Shown: positions 29,524 through 39,083, numbered from the stretch's first letter. The stretch is DNA of 64,000 nucleotides from Micromonospora yangpuensis (GCF_900091615.1 NZ_FMIA01000002.1:1736001-1800000); one strand, 5' to 3'. The notes: generated from the letters alone by a model not told the origin. Translations and numbers: made by a program.

Positions 29524-31020
29524 ATGACCACGACACTGCCCGCGTACGACGAGGTCGTCGCCCGCTTCGAGCCGGTGATCGGCCTGGAGACCCACGTCGA
29601 GCTGGGCACGAACACCAAGATGTTCTGCGGCTGCCCGACCGACTTCGGCGGCGAGCCGAACACCCGGGTCTGCCCGGTCTGCCTCGGCCTGCCCGGCAGT
29701 CTGCCGGTGGCGAACAAGGCCGCGATCGAGGCGACCATCCGGATCGGCCTGGCGTTGAACTGCTCGATCGCCCAGTGGTGCCGGTTCGCCCGGAAGAACT
29801 ACTTCTACCCGGACATGCCGAAGAACTTCCAGATCAGCCAGTACGACGAGCCGCTCTGCGTCGACGGTTACCTCGACGTCGAGGTGAACGGCGAGATCGT
29901 GCGGATCGGCATCGAGCGGGTGCACCTGGAGGAGGACACCGGCAAGACCCTGCACGTCGGCGGGGCCACCGGTCGGATCCACGGTGCCACCGAGTCGCTG
30001 GTGGACTACAACCGGGCCGGCATCCCGCTTGTCGAGATCGTCACCAAGCCGGTCCCTGGCACCGGTGCGCTCGCCCCCGAGGTGGCCAAGGCGTACGTCA
30101 CCGAGCTGCGTGACGTGCTGCGCTCGCTGGGCGTCTCCGACGTACGGATGGAGGAAGGCTCGCTGCGCTGCGACGTGAACACCTCCCTCAACCTGCCCGG
30201 CCAGGAGTGGGGCACCCGGACCGAGACCAAGAACGTCAACTCGCTGCGGTCGGTGGAGCGGGCGGTCCGCTCGGAGATGCTGCGTCAGGCCTCGGTGCTC
30301 GACGCGGGCGGCCGGATCACCCAGGAGACCCGGCACTTCCACGAGGACACCGGGGACACCACGCCCGGCCGCTCCAAGGAGACCGCCACCGACTACCGGT
30401 ACTTCCCGGAGCCGGACCTGGTCCCGCTCGCCCCGGACGCCGCCTGGGTGGCCGAGCTGAAGGCCGCCCTGCCGGAGCTGCCCCGGCTGCACCGCCGCCG
30501 GCTCCAGGAGCAGTGGGGGCTCTCCGACTCCGACATGCAGTCGGTGCTCAACGCCGGTGCCGTCGAGCTGATCGAGGCCACCGTCGCCGCCGGGGCCACC
30601 CCGGCCGCGGCCCGCAAGTGGTGGCTGGGCGAGCTGTCCCGCCGGGCCAACGAGACCGGTACCGAGCTTGCCGACATCGGGGCCACCCCGGCGCAGGTCG
30701 CCGAGCTGCAGGGGCTGGTCGACGCGGGCAAGCTCAACGACAAGCTGGCCCGTACCGTCCTGGAGGGCGTGGTGGCCGGCGAGGGTTCGCCGACGGAGAT
30801 CATGACCAACCGGGGTCTGGAGGTGGTCTCCGACACCGGCGCGCTCACCGCCGCCGTGGACGAGGCGATCGCCGCCAACCCGGCCATCGCCGACAAGATC
30901 CGCAGCGGCAAGGTCGCCGCCGCGGGCGCGCTGGTCGGCGCGGTCATGAAGACCACCCGTGGTCAGGCCGACGCCAAGACCGTCCGCGAGCTGGTGCTGG
31001 CCCGGCTGGGCGTGAGCTGA
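29524..31020 (+). CDS. gatB: Asp-tRNA(Asn)/Glu-tRNA(Gln) amidotransferase subunit B
   Basis: 498-residue protein. [10 protein letters not shown] is the N-terminal signature; the zinc site is built by CGCP and CPVC ([11 protein letters not shown]...[11 protein letters not shown]); the tail ends in a GatB/Yqey domain ([33 protein letters not shown]). It activates the tRNA-bound Glu or Asp with ATP and amidates it with ammonia from GatA. ATG preceded by GGAG 8 bases upstream; presumably has its own promoter between 29391 and 29523, because it is not contiguous with gatCA. Followed by a 13-bp terminator hairpin. Confidence 0.96.
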   Translation: MTTTLPAYDEVVARFEPVIGLETHVELGTNTKMFCGCPTDFGGEPNTRVCPVCLGLPGSLPVANKAAIEATIRIGLALNCSIAQWCRFARKNYFYPDMPKNFQISQYDEPLCVDGYLDVEVNGEIVRIGIERVHLEEDTGKTLHVGGATGRIHGATESLVDYNRAGIPLVEIVTKPVPGTGALAPEVAKAYVTELRDVLRSLGVSDVRMEEGSLRCDVNTSLNLPGQEWGTRTETKNVNSLRSVERAVRSEMLRQASVLDAGGRITQETRHFHEDTGDTTPGRSKETATDYRYFPEPDLVPLAPDAAWVAELKAALPELPRLHRRRLQEQWGLSDSDMQSVLNAGAVELIEATVAAGATPAAARKWWLGELSRRANETGTELADIGATPAQVAELQGLVDAGKLNDKLARTVLEGVVAGEGSPTEIMTNRGLEVVSDTGALTAAVDEAIAANPAIADKIRSGKVAAAGALVGAVMKTTRGQADAKTVRELVLARLGVS

Positions 31021-31045
31021 CCCCGCCGAACAGCCGTACGCACGT

Positions 31046-31075
31046 CGGGCCTCCCTCTCGGTAGAGGGAGGCCCG
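31046..31075. terminator. Bidirectional terminator after gatB
   Basis: A perfect 13-bp stem (31046-31058 with 31063-31075) with a 4-base CGGT loop, followed by TTGCGT. It lies between convergent gatB and the metallophosphoesterase gene, so can serve both. Confidence 0.85.
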
Positions 31076-31097
31076 TTGCGTGGCCGGTGGCCGGTGG

Positions 31098-32744
31098 TCA
31101 GCCGGTCGGGCTGATGACCGGCGCGCCGGGAGCCGGAGTGCCGGGGCCGGGCGTGCCGGGGCTGCCCGGGGTGGGGGTCGGGGTCACCGGGGGAGAGGGG
31201 CTCGGGTTGGCGCCCTGCACCACCCGCCGTTCCAGGTTGACCTGCGACTGGCCGGTGCCGCCGACGGTGATGTCGTCGTAGGCCTGCAACCGCTTCTCGG
31301 TGTCGAAGTAGAGCACGCTCATGGTCAGCGGGGTGGGCTTCTCGCCCTCCAGCCCACGCAGCCCGGCACCGCCGGTGGAGCCCTGCACCATCAGCTCGGT
31401 GGGCTGCTGACCGGGCTCCTGCGGCAGCGTCGACACCTGCCGGTCGTGGGTGTGCCCGGAGAGCACCAGCGGGCAGGTGCCCGACAGCGGACCGGCCGCC
31501 GACGGGTCGTGCACCAGCGCGATATTCACCGGCCGGGGCGAGTTGCGCACCGTCGTGGCCAGCGTCTCGCCGTTGCCGATCAGCTCGTTGGCGGTGGGCG
31601 CGTTGAGCCCACCGGCGGCCGGGGCGGTGCTCTTGTCCGGGGTGAACCGGGGGTCGCCGATGCCGGCGATGGTCAGCCCGGCCACCGTGGTGGTCGAGTT
31701 GTCAAGCACGACCGCGTTGGGCTGCCGGGCCACCGCCGCCGCGGTCCGGCCCGAGTCGTGGTTGCCCCGGATGTAGACGTACGGCTTCTGCAGCAGCGCG
31801 ATCGAGCCGACGTAGGAGGCCTCCGGCTCGCTGCCCCAGTCGGTGATGTCGCCGGTGTCGATCACCACGTCGATGTTGAACTGCTCGACCACGGTCCGGA
31901 TCAGCTGCCAGCCGGTCGGGTTGAGGTGCATGTCGGAGACGTGCAGCACCCGGGTGGTGCCGGGCTCCGGCTCGTACACCGGCAGCGCGGAGACGGTGGT
32001 GTAGAGCTGGCTGACGTTGCCGACGATCCGCCGCAGCTGCTCGGCGTACTTGGTGTAGTCGTTGGCGATCTTGCGGGCGTCGCCGACGATCGCCGGTGCG
32101 TTCACCAGCAGGCCCTCGTAGCGCGGTTCCTCGATCGACTGCGGTCGGACGGTGCCGGCCGCGGTGCCCAGGCTGGCCGCCACGACCAGCAGCGCGAGCC
32201 CGCCGGACCAGGCCGTCCGCCGGGTGTCGCGGAACACCAGCGCGGCCAGCACCAGGGTCACCAGCACCACCACCGCCACGGTACGCAGACCGAGGCGGAT
32301 CACGCCGTGCCGGACGTCCTCGACGGCGGACTGGCTGGCCCGGCTGATGCTCGCCGGATCGTCGATCAGCGCCTCGGTGCGGCGCTGGTCCAACGCGCCG
32401 AGCTGCACGTTGAGGTGCGTCGGTCCGCGGTGGCTGTCCAGCAGCAGCGAGCCGAGCGGGGGGATGTCGACGGTGGTGCCGCCGTCCAGCGCCGGAGCCA
32501 GGCTCAACTCGGCCCGGAACGGCCCGATGTCGGTGCTGACGTGCCCGCCGCCCAGCACCCCGAGCACCACTCCGGTCAGGGTGACGGCCAGCACCGCCAG
32601 GCCGACGCCCAGCCGCCGTAGCCCGCTGGGCCGGCCCGGTGTGCCCCGGCCGGTCCGGCGCCGCAGCCGTGGCGCCCACCGGCGTCCACCGTCGGTCGCC
32701 CCGGTGTCCCGGGTGCTGCCCTGGTCGTTCCCCTGGTCGTCCAT
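31098..32744 (-). CDS. Membrane-anchored metallophosphoesterase
   Basis: 548-residue protein. Transmembrane helices occur near residues 45-65 and two close together near 165-210, followed by the calcineurin-like phosphoesterase domain with all metal motifs: SDMHLNP, DTGDITDWGSE, GNHDS, ALVHDPS and SGHTHDRQ. The C-terminal tail is Pro/Thr/Gly-rich. ATG at 32744; an in-frame upstream extension exists but has no support. Expected to face outside or be membrane-bound and to hydrolyse phosphate esters; substrate unknown. Confidence 0.88.
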   Translation of the reverse strand: MDDQGNDQGSTRDTGATDGGRRWAPRLRRRTGRGTPGRPSGLRRLGVGLAVLAVTLTGVVLGVLGGGHVSTDIGPFRAELSLAPALDGGTTVDIPPLGSLLLDSHRGPTHLNVQLGALDQRRTEALIDDPASISRASQSAVEDVRHGVIRLGLRTVAVVVLVTLVLAALVFRDTRRTAWSGGLALLVVAASLGTAAGTVRPQSIEEPRYEGLLVNAPAIVGDARKIANDYTKYAEQLRRIVGNVSQLYTTVSALPVYEPEPGTTRVLHVSDMHLNPTGWQLIRTVVEQFNIDVVIDTGDITDWGSEPEASYVGSIALLQKPYVYIRGNHDSGRTAAAVARQPNAVVLDNSTTTVAGLTIAGIGDPRFTPDKSTAPAAGGLNAPTANELIGNGETLATTVRNSPRPVNIALVHDPSAAGPLSGTCPLVLSGHTHDRQVSTLPQEPGQQPTELMVQGSTGGAGLRGLEGEKPTPLTMSVLYFDTEKRLQAYDDITVGGTGQSQVNLERRVVQGANPSPSPPVTPTPTPGSPGTPGPGTPAPGAPVISPTG

Positions 32745-32799
32745 AACGAGATTCTGACCTGCCCAATGAAAGATCTTGGCAAACCGGAGTTTTCCGGAG

Positions 32800-34152
32800 T
32801 CAGCTCCGCCCGGCGCCACCGTCGGCGAAGACCAGGCGCAGGATGCGGTCGTCCTCCGGCACCGGGTCACCCCGACCGTCGTGGTTCGAGGTGGTCACCC
32901 AGATCGAGCCGTCCGGTGCCACGGCAGCCGCCCGCAGTCGACCGTACCGACCGGTGAGCAGCTCCCGGGGCTGACCCAGGACGGTACCCGTGCTGGTCAG
33001 CTCCACCAACCAGAGCCGCTCCCCGCGCAGGCAGGCGGTGGCCAGCACCCGCTCGGCGACCGCCAGGCCGGCGCAGGAGGCCTGCCCGGGGGGCCACTGG
33101 ACGAGCGGATCGGTGTACCTGTCGTCCCCGGCCCGGCCCTCGACCCTCGGCCAGCCGTAGTTGCCGCCCTTGGTGATCCGGTTGAGCTCGTCCCAGGTGC
33201 CCTGGCCGAACTCCACCGCGTACATCCGGTCCTCGGGGTCCCAGCCGAAACCCTGCACGTTGCGGTGCCCCTGCGACCAGACCGGGGAGTCGGGCTCGGG
33301 ATTGCCGGGGGCCGGTTTACCGTCCCGGGTGATCCGCAGGATCTTGCCGCCGAGCTTCTTCGGGTCCTGGGCCTGGGCCCGGTCACCGGCGTCGCCGGTG
33401 GTCGCGTAGAGCTGACCGTCGGGGCCGAAGCCCAGCCCGCCGCCGTTGTGGACGCCGGCCTTCGGGATGCCGGTCAGGATCGGGGTGGGCCGGCCGCCCA
33501 GCTCCAGCCGGGCGATCCGGTTGTCCCGGGCGGTGGTGTAGTAGACGAAGACCGTCCGGTCCTGGGCGAACTCGGGGGAGACGGCGATGCCGAGCAGCCC
33601 GCCCTCGCCGCCGGCGGCCACGTCGGCGATGGTCTGCACCACGGAGACGGCCAGCCCGTCCGGCCCGGAGTCCGGGCCGACCTGCAGGATCCGGCCGCTG
33701 TCCCGCTCGGTGACCAGCGCCGCGCCGTCGGGCAGGAAGCCGACCGCCCAGGGCACCCGCAGGCCCTCGGCCAGTACGGTCGCGACCACCTGCTGCTCGG
33801 CCTCGCTCCGACCGGGCGAGGCCGACGGGGTGGGGAAGGTGGGCGGCTCGCCCGCCGGATCCGGCTCAGGCTCGCCGAAGCTGCACCCGGCCAGCACCAG
33901 CGCCGCACAGGCGACCACCGCCGCCGCCCGGACCCGGCCGGTACGCCCCGGCGGTGTCGCGTCGACCCGGCCGGCCCGCCTTGCCGGTGTCGGGTCGATC
34001 GGGCCGGTCTGCCTTGCCGGTGTCGGGTCGATCGGGCCGGCCTGTTCCGGCCGCACGTCGAGCGGGCCGGCCTGCGTCGGTGTCGCGTCGGACCGGCCGG
34101 TGCGCGTCGGGTGGGGCCGGCCGGTGCGGTGGTACGGGCTACGGACGCTCAC
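32800..34152 (-). CDS. PQQ-type sugar (glucose/sorbosone) dehydrogenase, lipoprotein
   Basis: 450-residue protein. A lipobox-like AALVLAGCS follows a hydrophobic segment at about residues 74-90. The catalytic beta-propeller contains [74 protein letters not shown] and GGNYGWP, the sorbosone/glucose dehydrogenase (GDSH) family. The extra 70 residues before the lipoprotein signal are Arg/Thr/Pro-rich and contain 11-residue repeats ([11 protein letters not shown]); GTG 34152 is the only in-frame start I found, so the tail may be real or the true start is non-standard. Likely an exported aldose dehydrogenase. Confidence 0.85.
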   Translation of the reverse strand: MSVRSPYHRTGRPHPTRTGRSDATPTQAGPLDVRPEQAGPIDPTPARQTGPIDPTPARRAGRVDATPPGRTGRVRAAAVVACAALVLAGCSFGEPEPDPAGEPPTFPTPSASPGRSEAEQQVVATVLAEGLRVPWAVGFLPDGAALVTERDSGRILQVGPDSGPDGLAVSVVQTIADVAAGGEGGLLGIAVSPEFAQDRTVFVYYTTARDNRIARLELGGRPTPILTGIPKAGVHNGGGLGFGPDGQLYATTGDAGDRAQAQDPKKLGGKILRITRDGKPAPGNPEPDSPVWSQGHRNVQGFGWDPEDRMYAVEFGQGTWDELNRITKGGNYGWPRVEGRAGDDRYTDPLVQWPPGQASCAGLAVAERVLATACLRGERLWLVELTSTGTVLGQPRELLTGRYGRLRAAAVAPDGSIWVTTSNHDGRGDPVPEDDRILRLVFADGGAGRS

Positions 34153-34222
34153 CCGGACCAGCCTAGCCGCCCCACCTCGGCAGGACCGGGGCGCAAGGGA
34201 TCACCGGGACCGGAGAATAGAC

Positions 34223-34264
34223 CTTGGAAGATTCGCGCCCCTCCAGGGGCCGGAATCTTCCAAG
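34223..34264. repeat. Compound palindrome between divergent genes
   Basis: CTTGGAAGATTC (34223-34234) pairs perfectly with GAATCTTCCAAG (34253-34264); an inner GCCCCT/AGGGGC pair (34237-34242 with 34245-34250) adds a second stem. It lies between the sugar dehydrogenase gene and the 2-hydroxyacid dehydrogenase gene, about 90 bases before the latter. It partly resembles the outer arm of the 63131 palindrome (ATCTTGGA). Confidence 0.7.
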
Positions 34265-34351
34265 ATCTTTGCCTGGAGACACCCGTGGTTGTCCCTGTTC
34301 GGCGGGCTCCTGCCGGGCGGGGCGGTGGGTGGGCGCACTATCGTCGCGGTG

Positions 34352-35275
34352 ATGAAGGCCTGGATCCCGCACCCCGCCGGTCGTACCCTCCTCGGCGAGC
34401 TGCCGCCGACCGTCACCGTCGAGGTGTGCGACGACCCGCAACGACCGCCGTCGGAGCTGGCCGGCGTCCGGTTCTGGGTGCCGCCGTTCCTCAGCGGGGA
34501 CGCCGCGGCGTTGCTGGACCGCCTGCCCGACCTGCGGGCCGTGCAGCTGCTCTCCGCTGGCGCCGACGCCTGGGTGGGACGGGTGCCCGACGGGGTGACC
34601 CTCTGCGACGCCCGGGGGGTGCACGACTCGGCCACCGCCGAGTGGGTGGTCACGGCGGTCCTGTCCCAGCTGCGCGGGTTCCCCACCATGGCGCGGGCCC
34701 AGGGGCGCGGCGAGTGGAGCTACGACCAGGTGGCGCCCACCGACGAGCTGGCCGGCAAGCGGGTGCTGATCGTCGGCGCCGGTTCCATCGGTACGGCGGT
34801 ACGCGACCGGCTGGCCCCGTTCGAGGTCACCTTCACCCTGGTCGCCCGGACCGCCCGCCCCGACGAGGGGGTGTACGGCGTCGACGACCTGCCCGACCTG
34901 CTGCCGGCGGCGGACGTCGTGGTGCTTCTCGTGCCGCTGACGCCACAGACCCGGGGCCTGGTCGACGAGCGGTTCCTCGCCGCGCTACCCGACGGCGCGC
35001 TCCTGGTCAACGCGGCCCGGGGCCCGGTCACCCGGACTCCGGCGCTGGTCGCGGAGCTGTCCACCGGCCGGATCTCGGCGGCGCTGGACGTCACCGACCC
35101 CGAGCCGCTGCCGGCCGGTCATCCGCTCTGGGAGCTGCCGAACGTGCTGCTGACCCCGCACGTCGCCGGCTCGGTACGCGGCCTGCTGCCCCGGGCGTAC
35201 CGGCTGGTCGGCGCGCAGTTGCGCCGCTTCGCCGCCGGTGAGCCGCTGATCAACCAGGTCACCCACGGCTACTGA
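34352..35275 (+). CDS. D-isomer-specific 2-hydroxyacid dehydrogenase
   Basis: 307-residue NAD-dependent enzyme. The nucleotide-binding fold has RVLIVGAGSIGTAV; catalytic Arg is in LLVNAARGPVTRT, Glu in TDPEPLPAGHPLW and His in LLTPHVAGS. The substrate domain carries LLSAGADAWV. Reduces a 2-oxo acid or oxidises a D-2-hydroxy acid; the exact substrate is unclear. Start is ATG at 34352 (a GTG precedes it). No ribosome site is obvious, which may mean a leaderless transcript. Its 5' region holds the 34223 palindrome. Confidence 0.9.
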   Translation: MKAWIPHPAGRTLLGELPPTVTVEVCDDPQRPPSELAGVRFWVPPFLSGDAAALLDRLPDLRAVQLLSAGADAWVGRVPDGVTLCDARGVHDSATAEWVVTAVLSQLRGFPTMARAQGRGEWSYDQVAPTDELAGKRVLIVGAGSIGTAVRDRLAPFEVTFTLVARTARPDEGVYGVDDLPDLLPAADVVVLLVPLTPQTRGLVDERFLAALPDGALLVNAARGPVTRTPALVAELSTGRISAALDVTDPEPLPAGHPLWELPNVLLTPHVAGSVRGLLPRAYRLVGAQLRRFAAGEPLINQVTHGY

Positions 35276-35302
35276 CCCTGGCCCCCGACGCCGGTCACCC
35301 CG

Positions 35303-35420
35303 GTCGAGGGCTGGCTCCCGGGGCGACCCTTCCCGGTCGGCGGCTGGCTCCCGGCGTGACCCTTCCCGGTCGGCGGCTGGCTCCCGGCGTGACCCTTCCC
35401 GGTCGGCGGCTGGCTCCGGC
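35303..35420 (+). repeat. 33-bp tandem repeat, about three and a half copies
   Basis: Unit starting GACCCTTCCCGGTCGGCGGC occurs at 35325, 35358 and 35391 with exact 33-base period, plus partial units on both sides. It lies after the 2-hydroxyacid dehydrogenase gene and before the PH-domain gene (minus strand). Not a CRISPR: no spacers. Confidence 0.85.
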
Positions 35421-35515
35421 GTGGGTTGCCCCGCCGGCTACTGATCCTGGCCCCCGGTCGGCGGCTGGCCCCGGCGTAGGCCCGTCCAAGTAGGTAGGCC
35501 GGTCTGGCGGACGGG

Positions 35516-35893
35516 TCAGGGCTGGTCGTCGGTGACGGACTGGCCGGTGACGGCCACCAGGCGGGGCAGGTCGCTGCCGCGTACGGCGGGCAGGGCGAAC
35601 TCGGTGCCGTCGGCGAGTCGGACGACGGCCCGGCCGCGTCGGTCGACCAGCAGCTCGGCGACCCGGTCCCAGGGGATCCGGCGTTGGCCGACCAACCCGC
35701 GCAGGCGGAGCTCCCGGGCGTCGGCGTGGGTGCCGGCCCGCCAGCCCCAGACCGCCACGGCCAGGGGGACCAGGAGCAGCGGCAGGAAATACCACCGGGC
35801 GGTGGCCAGTGGTAGGGCGCCGATGGTGGCGATGACCGCCGCGACCATGAGCGCCTGGTTGTGCCGGAAATGGACGGTTGCGGCGCGACTCAC
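35516..35893 (-). CDS. PH-domain-like small membrane protein
   Basis: 125-residue protein beginning VSRAATVHFRHNQALMVAAV. Two hydrophobic helices (ALMVAAVIATIGALPLA and WYFLPLLLVPLAVAVWGW) are followed by a bacterial PH-like beta-domain (ELRLRGLVGQRRIPWDRVAELLVDRRGRAVVRLADGTEFALPAV). Start set at GTG 35893, which gives the usual layout. Such proteins are widespread in actinomycetes; function unknown. Confidence 0.75.
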   Translation of the reverse strand: MSRAATVHFRHNQALMVAAVIATIGALPLATARWYFLPLLLVPLAVAVWGWRAGTHADARELRLRGLVGQRRIPWDRVAELLVDRRGRAVVRLADGTEFALPAVRGSDLPRLVAVTGQSVTDDQP

Positions 35894-35949
35894 CCACCGA
35901 TCGTCCCACCTGCCGGACGACTGACCGCAGGCGGCCCGCCCCGGAGCCT

Positions 35950-36024
35950 GATCGACTCGGTTGGGCTGAACTGGCTGGGTCGGATGGGCTCCGACACCGC
36001 AACATCGGCCCAACCGAGTCGATC
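35950..36024. repeat. Dispersed palindrome (GATCGACTCGGTTGGGC family), copy 1
   Basis: A 17-bp perfect inverted repeat (35950-35966 with 36008-36024) with an inner GTCGGA/TCCGAC hairpin near 35979-35995. Its left arm is identical over 21 bases to the left arm of the palindrome at 52909. Located upstream of the degenerate GGDEF-EAL gene. Confidence 0.8.
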
Positions 36025-36217
36025 TTGAACGGCGGCGTGCCGCTCCGTCACCGCCGCCGGTGGCTCGGCCCGAGTGGCCGTCGGGTGGCGGGCGTCCGAG
36101 GCGTTTGAGTGATGCGGATCACTTCGTTTGCCTCTTCAAGGCCGTAACCCTCCTTCGGCAGGGTCTGTTGAGAACGACACGCACCGAGCCCCGTGCCCCC
36201 TCACGAAGGCGACTGCC

Positions 36218-39064
36218 GTGCCCGTCCCGTACCCCTTTCGTGGTCTGCTCCGCCGTCCGACGGGTGGCCTCGCCCTGCTGACGGTGACCGCCCTGCTCGT
36301 CGCGGCGGGTGCGGTCGGCCTGGTCCCGACGTTGGCCGTGGTGGCACTCGCCGGTGCCGTCGGCGCGGTCCCGGCGGCGCTCCGGCTGTCCCGGTTGGCC
36401 TGCGCCTGCCGCCCGCCCGCTACACCCCGGACGGCTAGTACACCCCGCCCGGCCAGTACGCCCCGCCCGCCCGGTACGCCCCGCCCGCCCGGTACGCCCC
36501 GCCCGCCCGGTACGCCCCAGGCGGCCGGTAGGCCCCGGGCAGCCGGCGTCCGGTGGCTGGCCGGCGTCGCCCGGTCCGCTGGCACCTCCTGGTCGACCGG
36601 GGTGACACCGCAGGTCCGAGCCCTGCGGGTGGTGGTGTTGCTGAACGCGGCGGTGGTGACCGCGGGGCTGACCACCGCCGTGCCCGCGTTGGTCGGTCCC
36701 CCGTGGCGGGCGGCCGGTGTGGCGGTCGGTCTGCTGCTGGTCGCGGGGTGCGCTGGCACCGCACTGTTCCTGTTGCCGGGTCGGTCCCGGCTGGCTTCCC
36801 GGGACCGGCTGCGGCAACTCGTTGATCCGGCCGTACCGGCGGTGGGGTTGGCCCTGGCCACGTCGTTGCTGTTGCCGGACGCGCCGGTGCAGGTCCAGAC
36901 GGGTGCGGCGATCCTCGCCGGGGTGCTCGGCGCGGTCGCGTTGACCGCGCTGACCGGCCGGCACCGGCGACCCGCGGCGGCGGTCTGTCGGGGTGCGTCG
37001 GCGCTACTCCTGCTCGGCCTGCTCCTGCTGACCGCGGCCCTCAGCGCGCCCCTGACCCAGCCGGCCACCGTGTTGACCGGCCCGGCCACCGCCCTGACCG
37101 GCCCGGCCACTGAGCTGGCCGGGCCGGCCGTCGACCGGATGGTGCTGCTGGGCGTGCCGCCGCTGGTACTCGGGATGTGGCTGGCGGTGGCCGGGGCCCG
37201 GCGGGTGGTCGGTCCGGAGCCCGGCCCGGCTGCCGGTCGGGCCTGGACGTGGCTGCGGGCGGTGGTGCCGGCGACGGTGGTCCTGCTGGTCGGTGGCCAC
37301 CAGTTTCGGGCCGTCGGGGGGTTCGACGCCACCGCCCTGCTGTTCTGCCTCGCCGTGGTCCCGCCCCTGGTGGCCCGGGAACTGCTGCGCGGCGCCGACC
37401 AGCGCCGGTACGCGGCCCGCCGGAGCGCCCGGCAGGCCCGGCTGCGTGCCCTGGTGACCGGGGCCCGGGACCTGATCCTGCTCCTCGACGACGAGTTGCG
37501 GGTGGCGTGGCAGTCACCCGCCGGCCCGCGCCTGTTCGGCCTCGCCGACGAGGTCGTGGTGGGACGTCCCTTCCGCGACCTGGTGCATCCCGACGACGCG
37601 GAACGGGTGGCCGCCCGGCTCGCGGCGGTCCGGCACGACGTCGAGGCCGGCCTGCTGGTGGCCCGGTTGACCGACGGTCAGGGTGGTTGGCGGGAGACCG
37701 AGTCCACGGTCAGTGACCAGCGTGGGGTGCCCGAGCTGGACGCCGTGGTGCTGCATGTGCGCGATGTCGGCGAGTGCCGGCGGTTGGAACGGACGGTGCA
37801 CCACCTGGCGGCCACCGACCAGCTCACCGGGCTGGCCAACCGCGCCGAGCTGTACCGGGCGCTGGCGACGCGCTGTGCCGGCCGACCCGGGGGATCGGGT
37901 GCGGTGCTCGTCGTCGAGCTGCACGGGCTGGGTGCGGTCAACGACGGGCCGGGTTGGGCTGCCGGGGACGAGGTGCTGATCGAGGTGGCCCGGCGGCTGC
38001 GCGCCGCCGCCGGAGCACGCGACCTGCTCGCCCGGCTCACCGGAGACGAGTTCGCCGTGCTCAGTCCGGCCGGGGCGGTGCCGGCGTACGAGCTGGCCAC
38101 CAGGCTGTTGGCCGCGCTGACCGTGCCGTACGGGGTGGCCGGTGCGGTGGTGCGGATGCGGACCAGCATCGGGTTGACGGAGATCGCCGGCAGCGGCCCC
38201 GACGACGTACTGCGGCAGGCCGACCTCGCCCGGCGGCGGGCCGTGCAGCTCGGCCGGGACCGCGTCGAGTGGTACGACGCCCAGCTGGAACAGCAGTTGC
38301 TGCGGCGGTTGGATCTGGAGCGGGAACTGCCGGGCGCGGCGGCCCGGGGCGAGCTGGACCTGGTCTACCAACCGGTGCTCGCGATGGCCGACCGGCTCCC
38401 GGTCGGCGCGGAGGCGCTGCTGCGGTGGCGCAGCCCGGTGCTGGGCACCGTGCACCCCGCCGAGCTGCTGCCGGTCGCCGAGAGCCTCGGCCTGGTCGAC
38501 GAGGTGGGTCGCTGGGTGCTCGGGCGGGCGTGCCGGCAGCTCGCCGACTGGTCGGCGGGGGACGCACGCCTGTTCATGGCGGTCAACGTGACGCCCCGGG
38601 AGCTGGTCGCGACGGATTTCGTCAGGCACACCGCCGCCGTCCTCGCCGAGCACGGTCTGGCCGGGGACCGGCTGGTGGTCGAGGTCGCCGAGCCCCGGTT
38701 GGCAGCCGGGGAGACCGCGCTCGCCGCCCGCCTCGGCGAACTGCGCTCGCTCGGGGTGCGTACCGCGCTTGACGGTTTCCGGACCGAGCACGCCTCGCTG
38801 AGTCAGCTCCGTCGGCTGCCGCTCGACCTGCTGAAGATCCGCCCGGATCCGCTCGGGTCGGCGCGACCGATGGTCGACGCGGTGGTGGGGCTCGCCGCCC
38901 GGCTGGGGCTGGAGCTGGTGGCCGAGCGGCTGGAGTCCCCGGCCCAGGTGGACCGGGCGTACCGGGCTGGCTGCCGGTACGGGCAGGGCTACGCGCTGGC
39001 TCGGCCGGCCACCGCCGAGCGGGTCGAGGCGTACCTGGCGGAGGTGCCGGGGGCCGCCGGCTGA
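36218..39064 (+). CDS. Degenerate PAS-GGDEF-EAL signalling protein
   Basis: 948-residue protein. The first ~390 residues are membrane helices interrupted by PPGTPR repeats; then a PAS domain (LVTGARDLILLLDDELRVAWQSPAG), a GGDEF-like domain where the motif is TGDEF (608-612) and the upstream substrate motif is VVELHGLGAVND, and an EAL-like domain. EAL is retained at 732, but the metal motif DDFGTGYSS has become LDGFRTEHASL (D852, G853) and DRSF is lost. Cyclase and phosphodiesterase activity are therefore unlikely; it may be a c-di-GMP or protein-binding sensor. GTG at 36218 has GAAGG 8 bases upstream. Confidence 0.85.
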   Translation: MPVPYPFRGLLRRPTGGLALLTVTALLVAAGAVGLVPTLAVVALAGAVGAVPAALRLSRLACACRPPATPRTASTPRPASTPRPPGTPRPPGTPRPPGTPQAAGRPRAAGVRWLAGVARSAGTSWSTGVTPQVRALRVVVLLNAAVVTAGLTTAVPALVGPPWRAAGVAVGLLLVAGCAGTALFLLPGRSRLASRDRLRQLVDPAVPAVGLALATSLLLPDAPVQVQTGAAILAGVLGAVALTALTGRHRRPAAAVCRGASALLLLGLLLLTAALSAPLTQPATVLTGPATALTGPATELAGPAVDRMVLLGVPPLVLGMWLAVAGARRVVGPEPGPAAGRAWTWLRAVVPATVVLLVGGHQFRAVGGFDATALLFCLAVVPPLVARELLRGADQRRYAARRSARQARLRALVTGARDLILLLDDELRVAWQSPAGPRLFGLADEVVVGRPFRDLVHPDDAERVAARLAAVRHDVEAGLLVARLTDGQGGWRETESTVSDQRGVPELDAVVLHVRDVGECRRLERTVHHLAATDQLTGLANRAELYRALATRCAGRPGGSGAVLVVELHGLGAVNDGPGWAAGDEVLIEVARRLRAAAGARDLLARLTGDEFAVLSPAGAVPAYELATRLLAALTVPYGVAGAVVRMRTSIGLTEIAGSGPDDVLRQADLARRRAVQLGRDRVEWYDAQLEQQLLRRLDLERELPGAAARGELDLVYQPVLAMADRLPVGAEALLRWRSPVLGTVHPAELLPVAESLGLVDEVGRWVLGRACRQLADWSAGDARLFMAVNVTPRELVATDFVRHTAAVLAEHGLAGDRLVVEVAEPRLAAGETALAARLGELRSLGVRTALDGFRTEHASLSQLRRLPLDLLKIRPDPLGSARPMVDAVVGLAARLGLELVAERLESPAQVDRAYRAGCRYGQGYALARPATAERVEAYLAEVPGAAG

Positions 39065-39069
39065 ATTCG

Positions 39070-39083
39070 CTTAACCGGTTCAG
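39070..39083. promoter_or_regulatory. LacI-type operator-like site at lacI 3' end
   Basis: CTTAACCGGTTCAG overlaps the lacI-family stop codon. It differs by one base from the site at 40292-40305 in the promoter region of the sugar operon. The core AACCGGTT is a perfect palindrome, the usual form of LacI-family operators. Confidence 0.55.

Noticed and set aside
35303..35420. CRISPR-like array
   Set aside because: Repeats are head to tail with no unique spacers and no cas genes in the window.
35295..36005. Minus-strand frame with repeated RRPGRVTPGAS units
   Set aside because: Overlaps the PH-domain gene in another frame; produced by the 33-bp repeat, no start signal.
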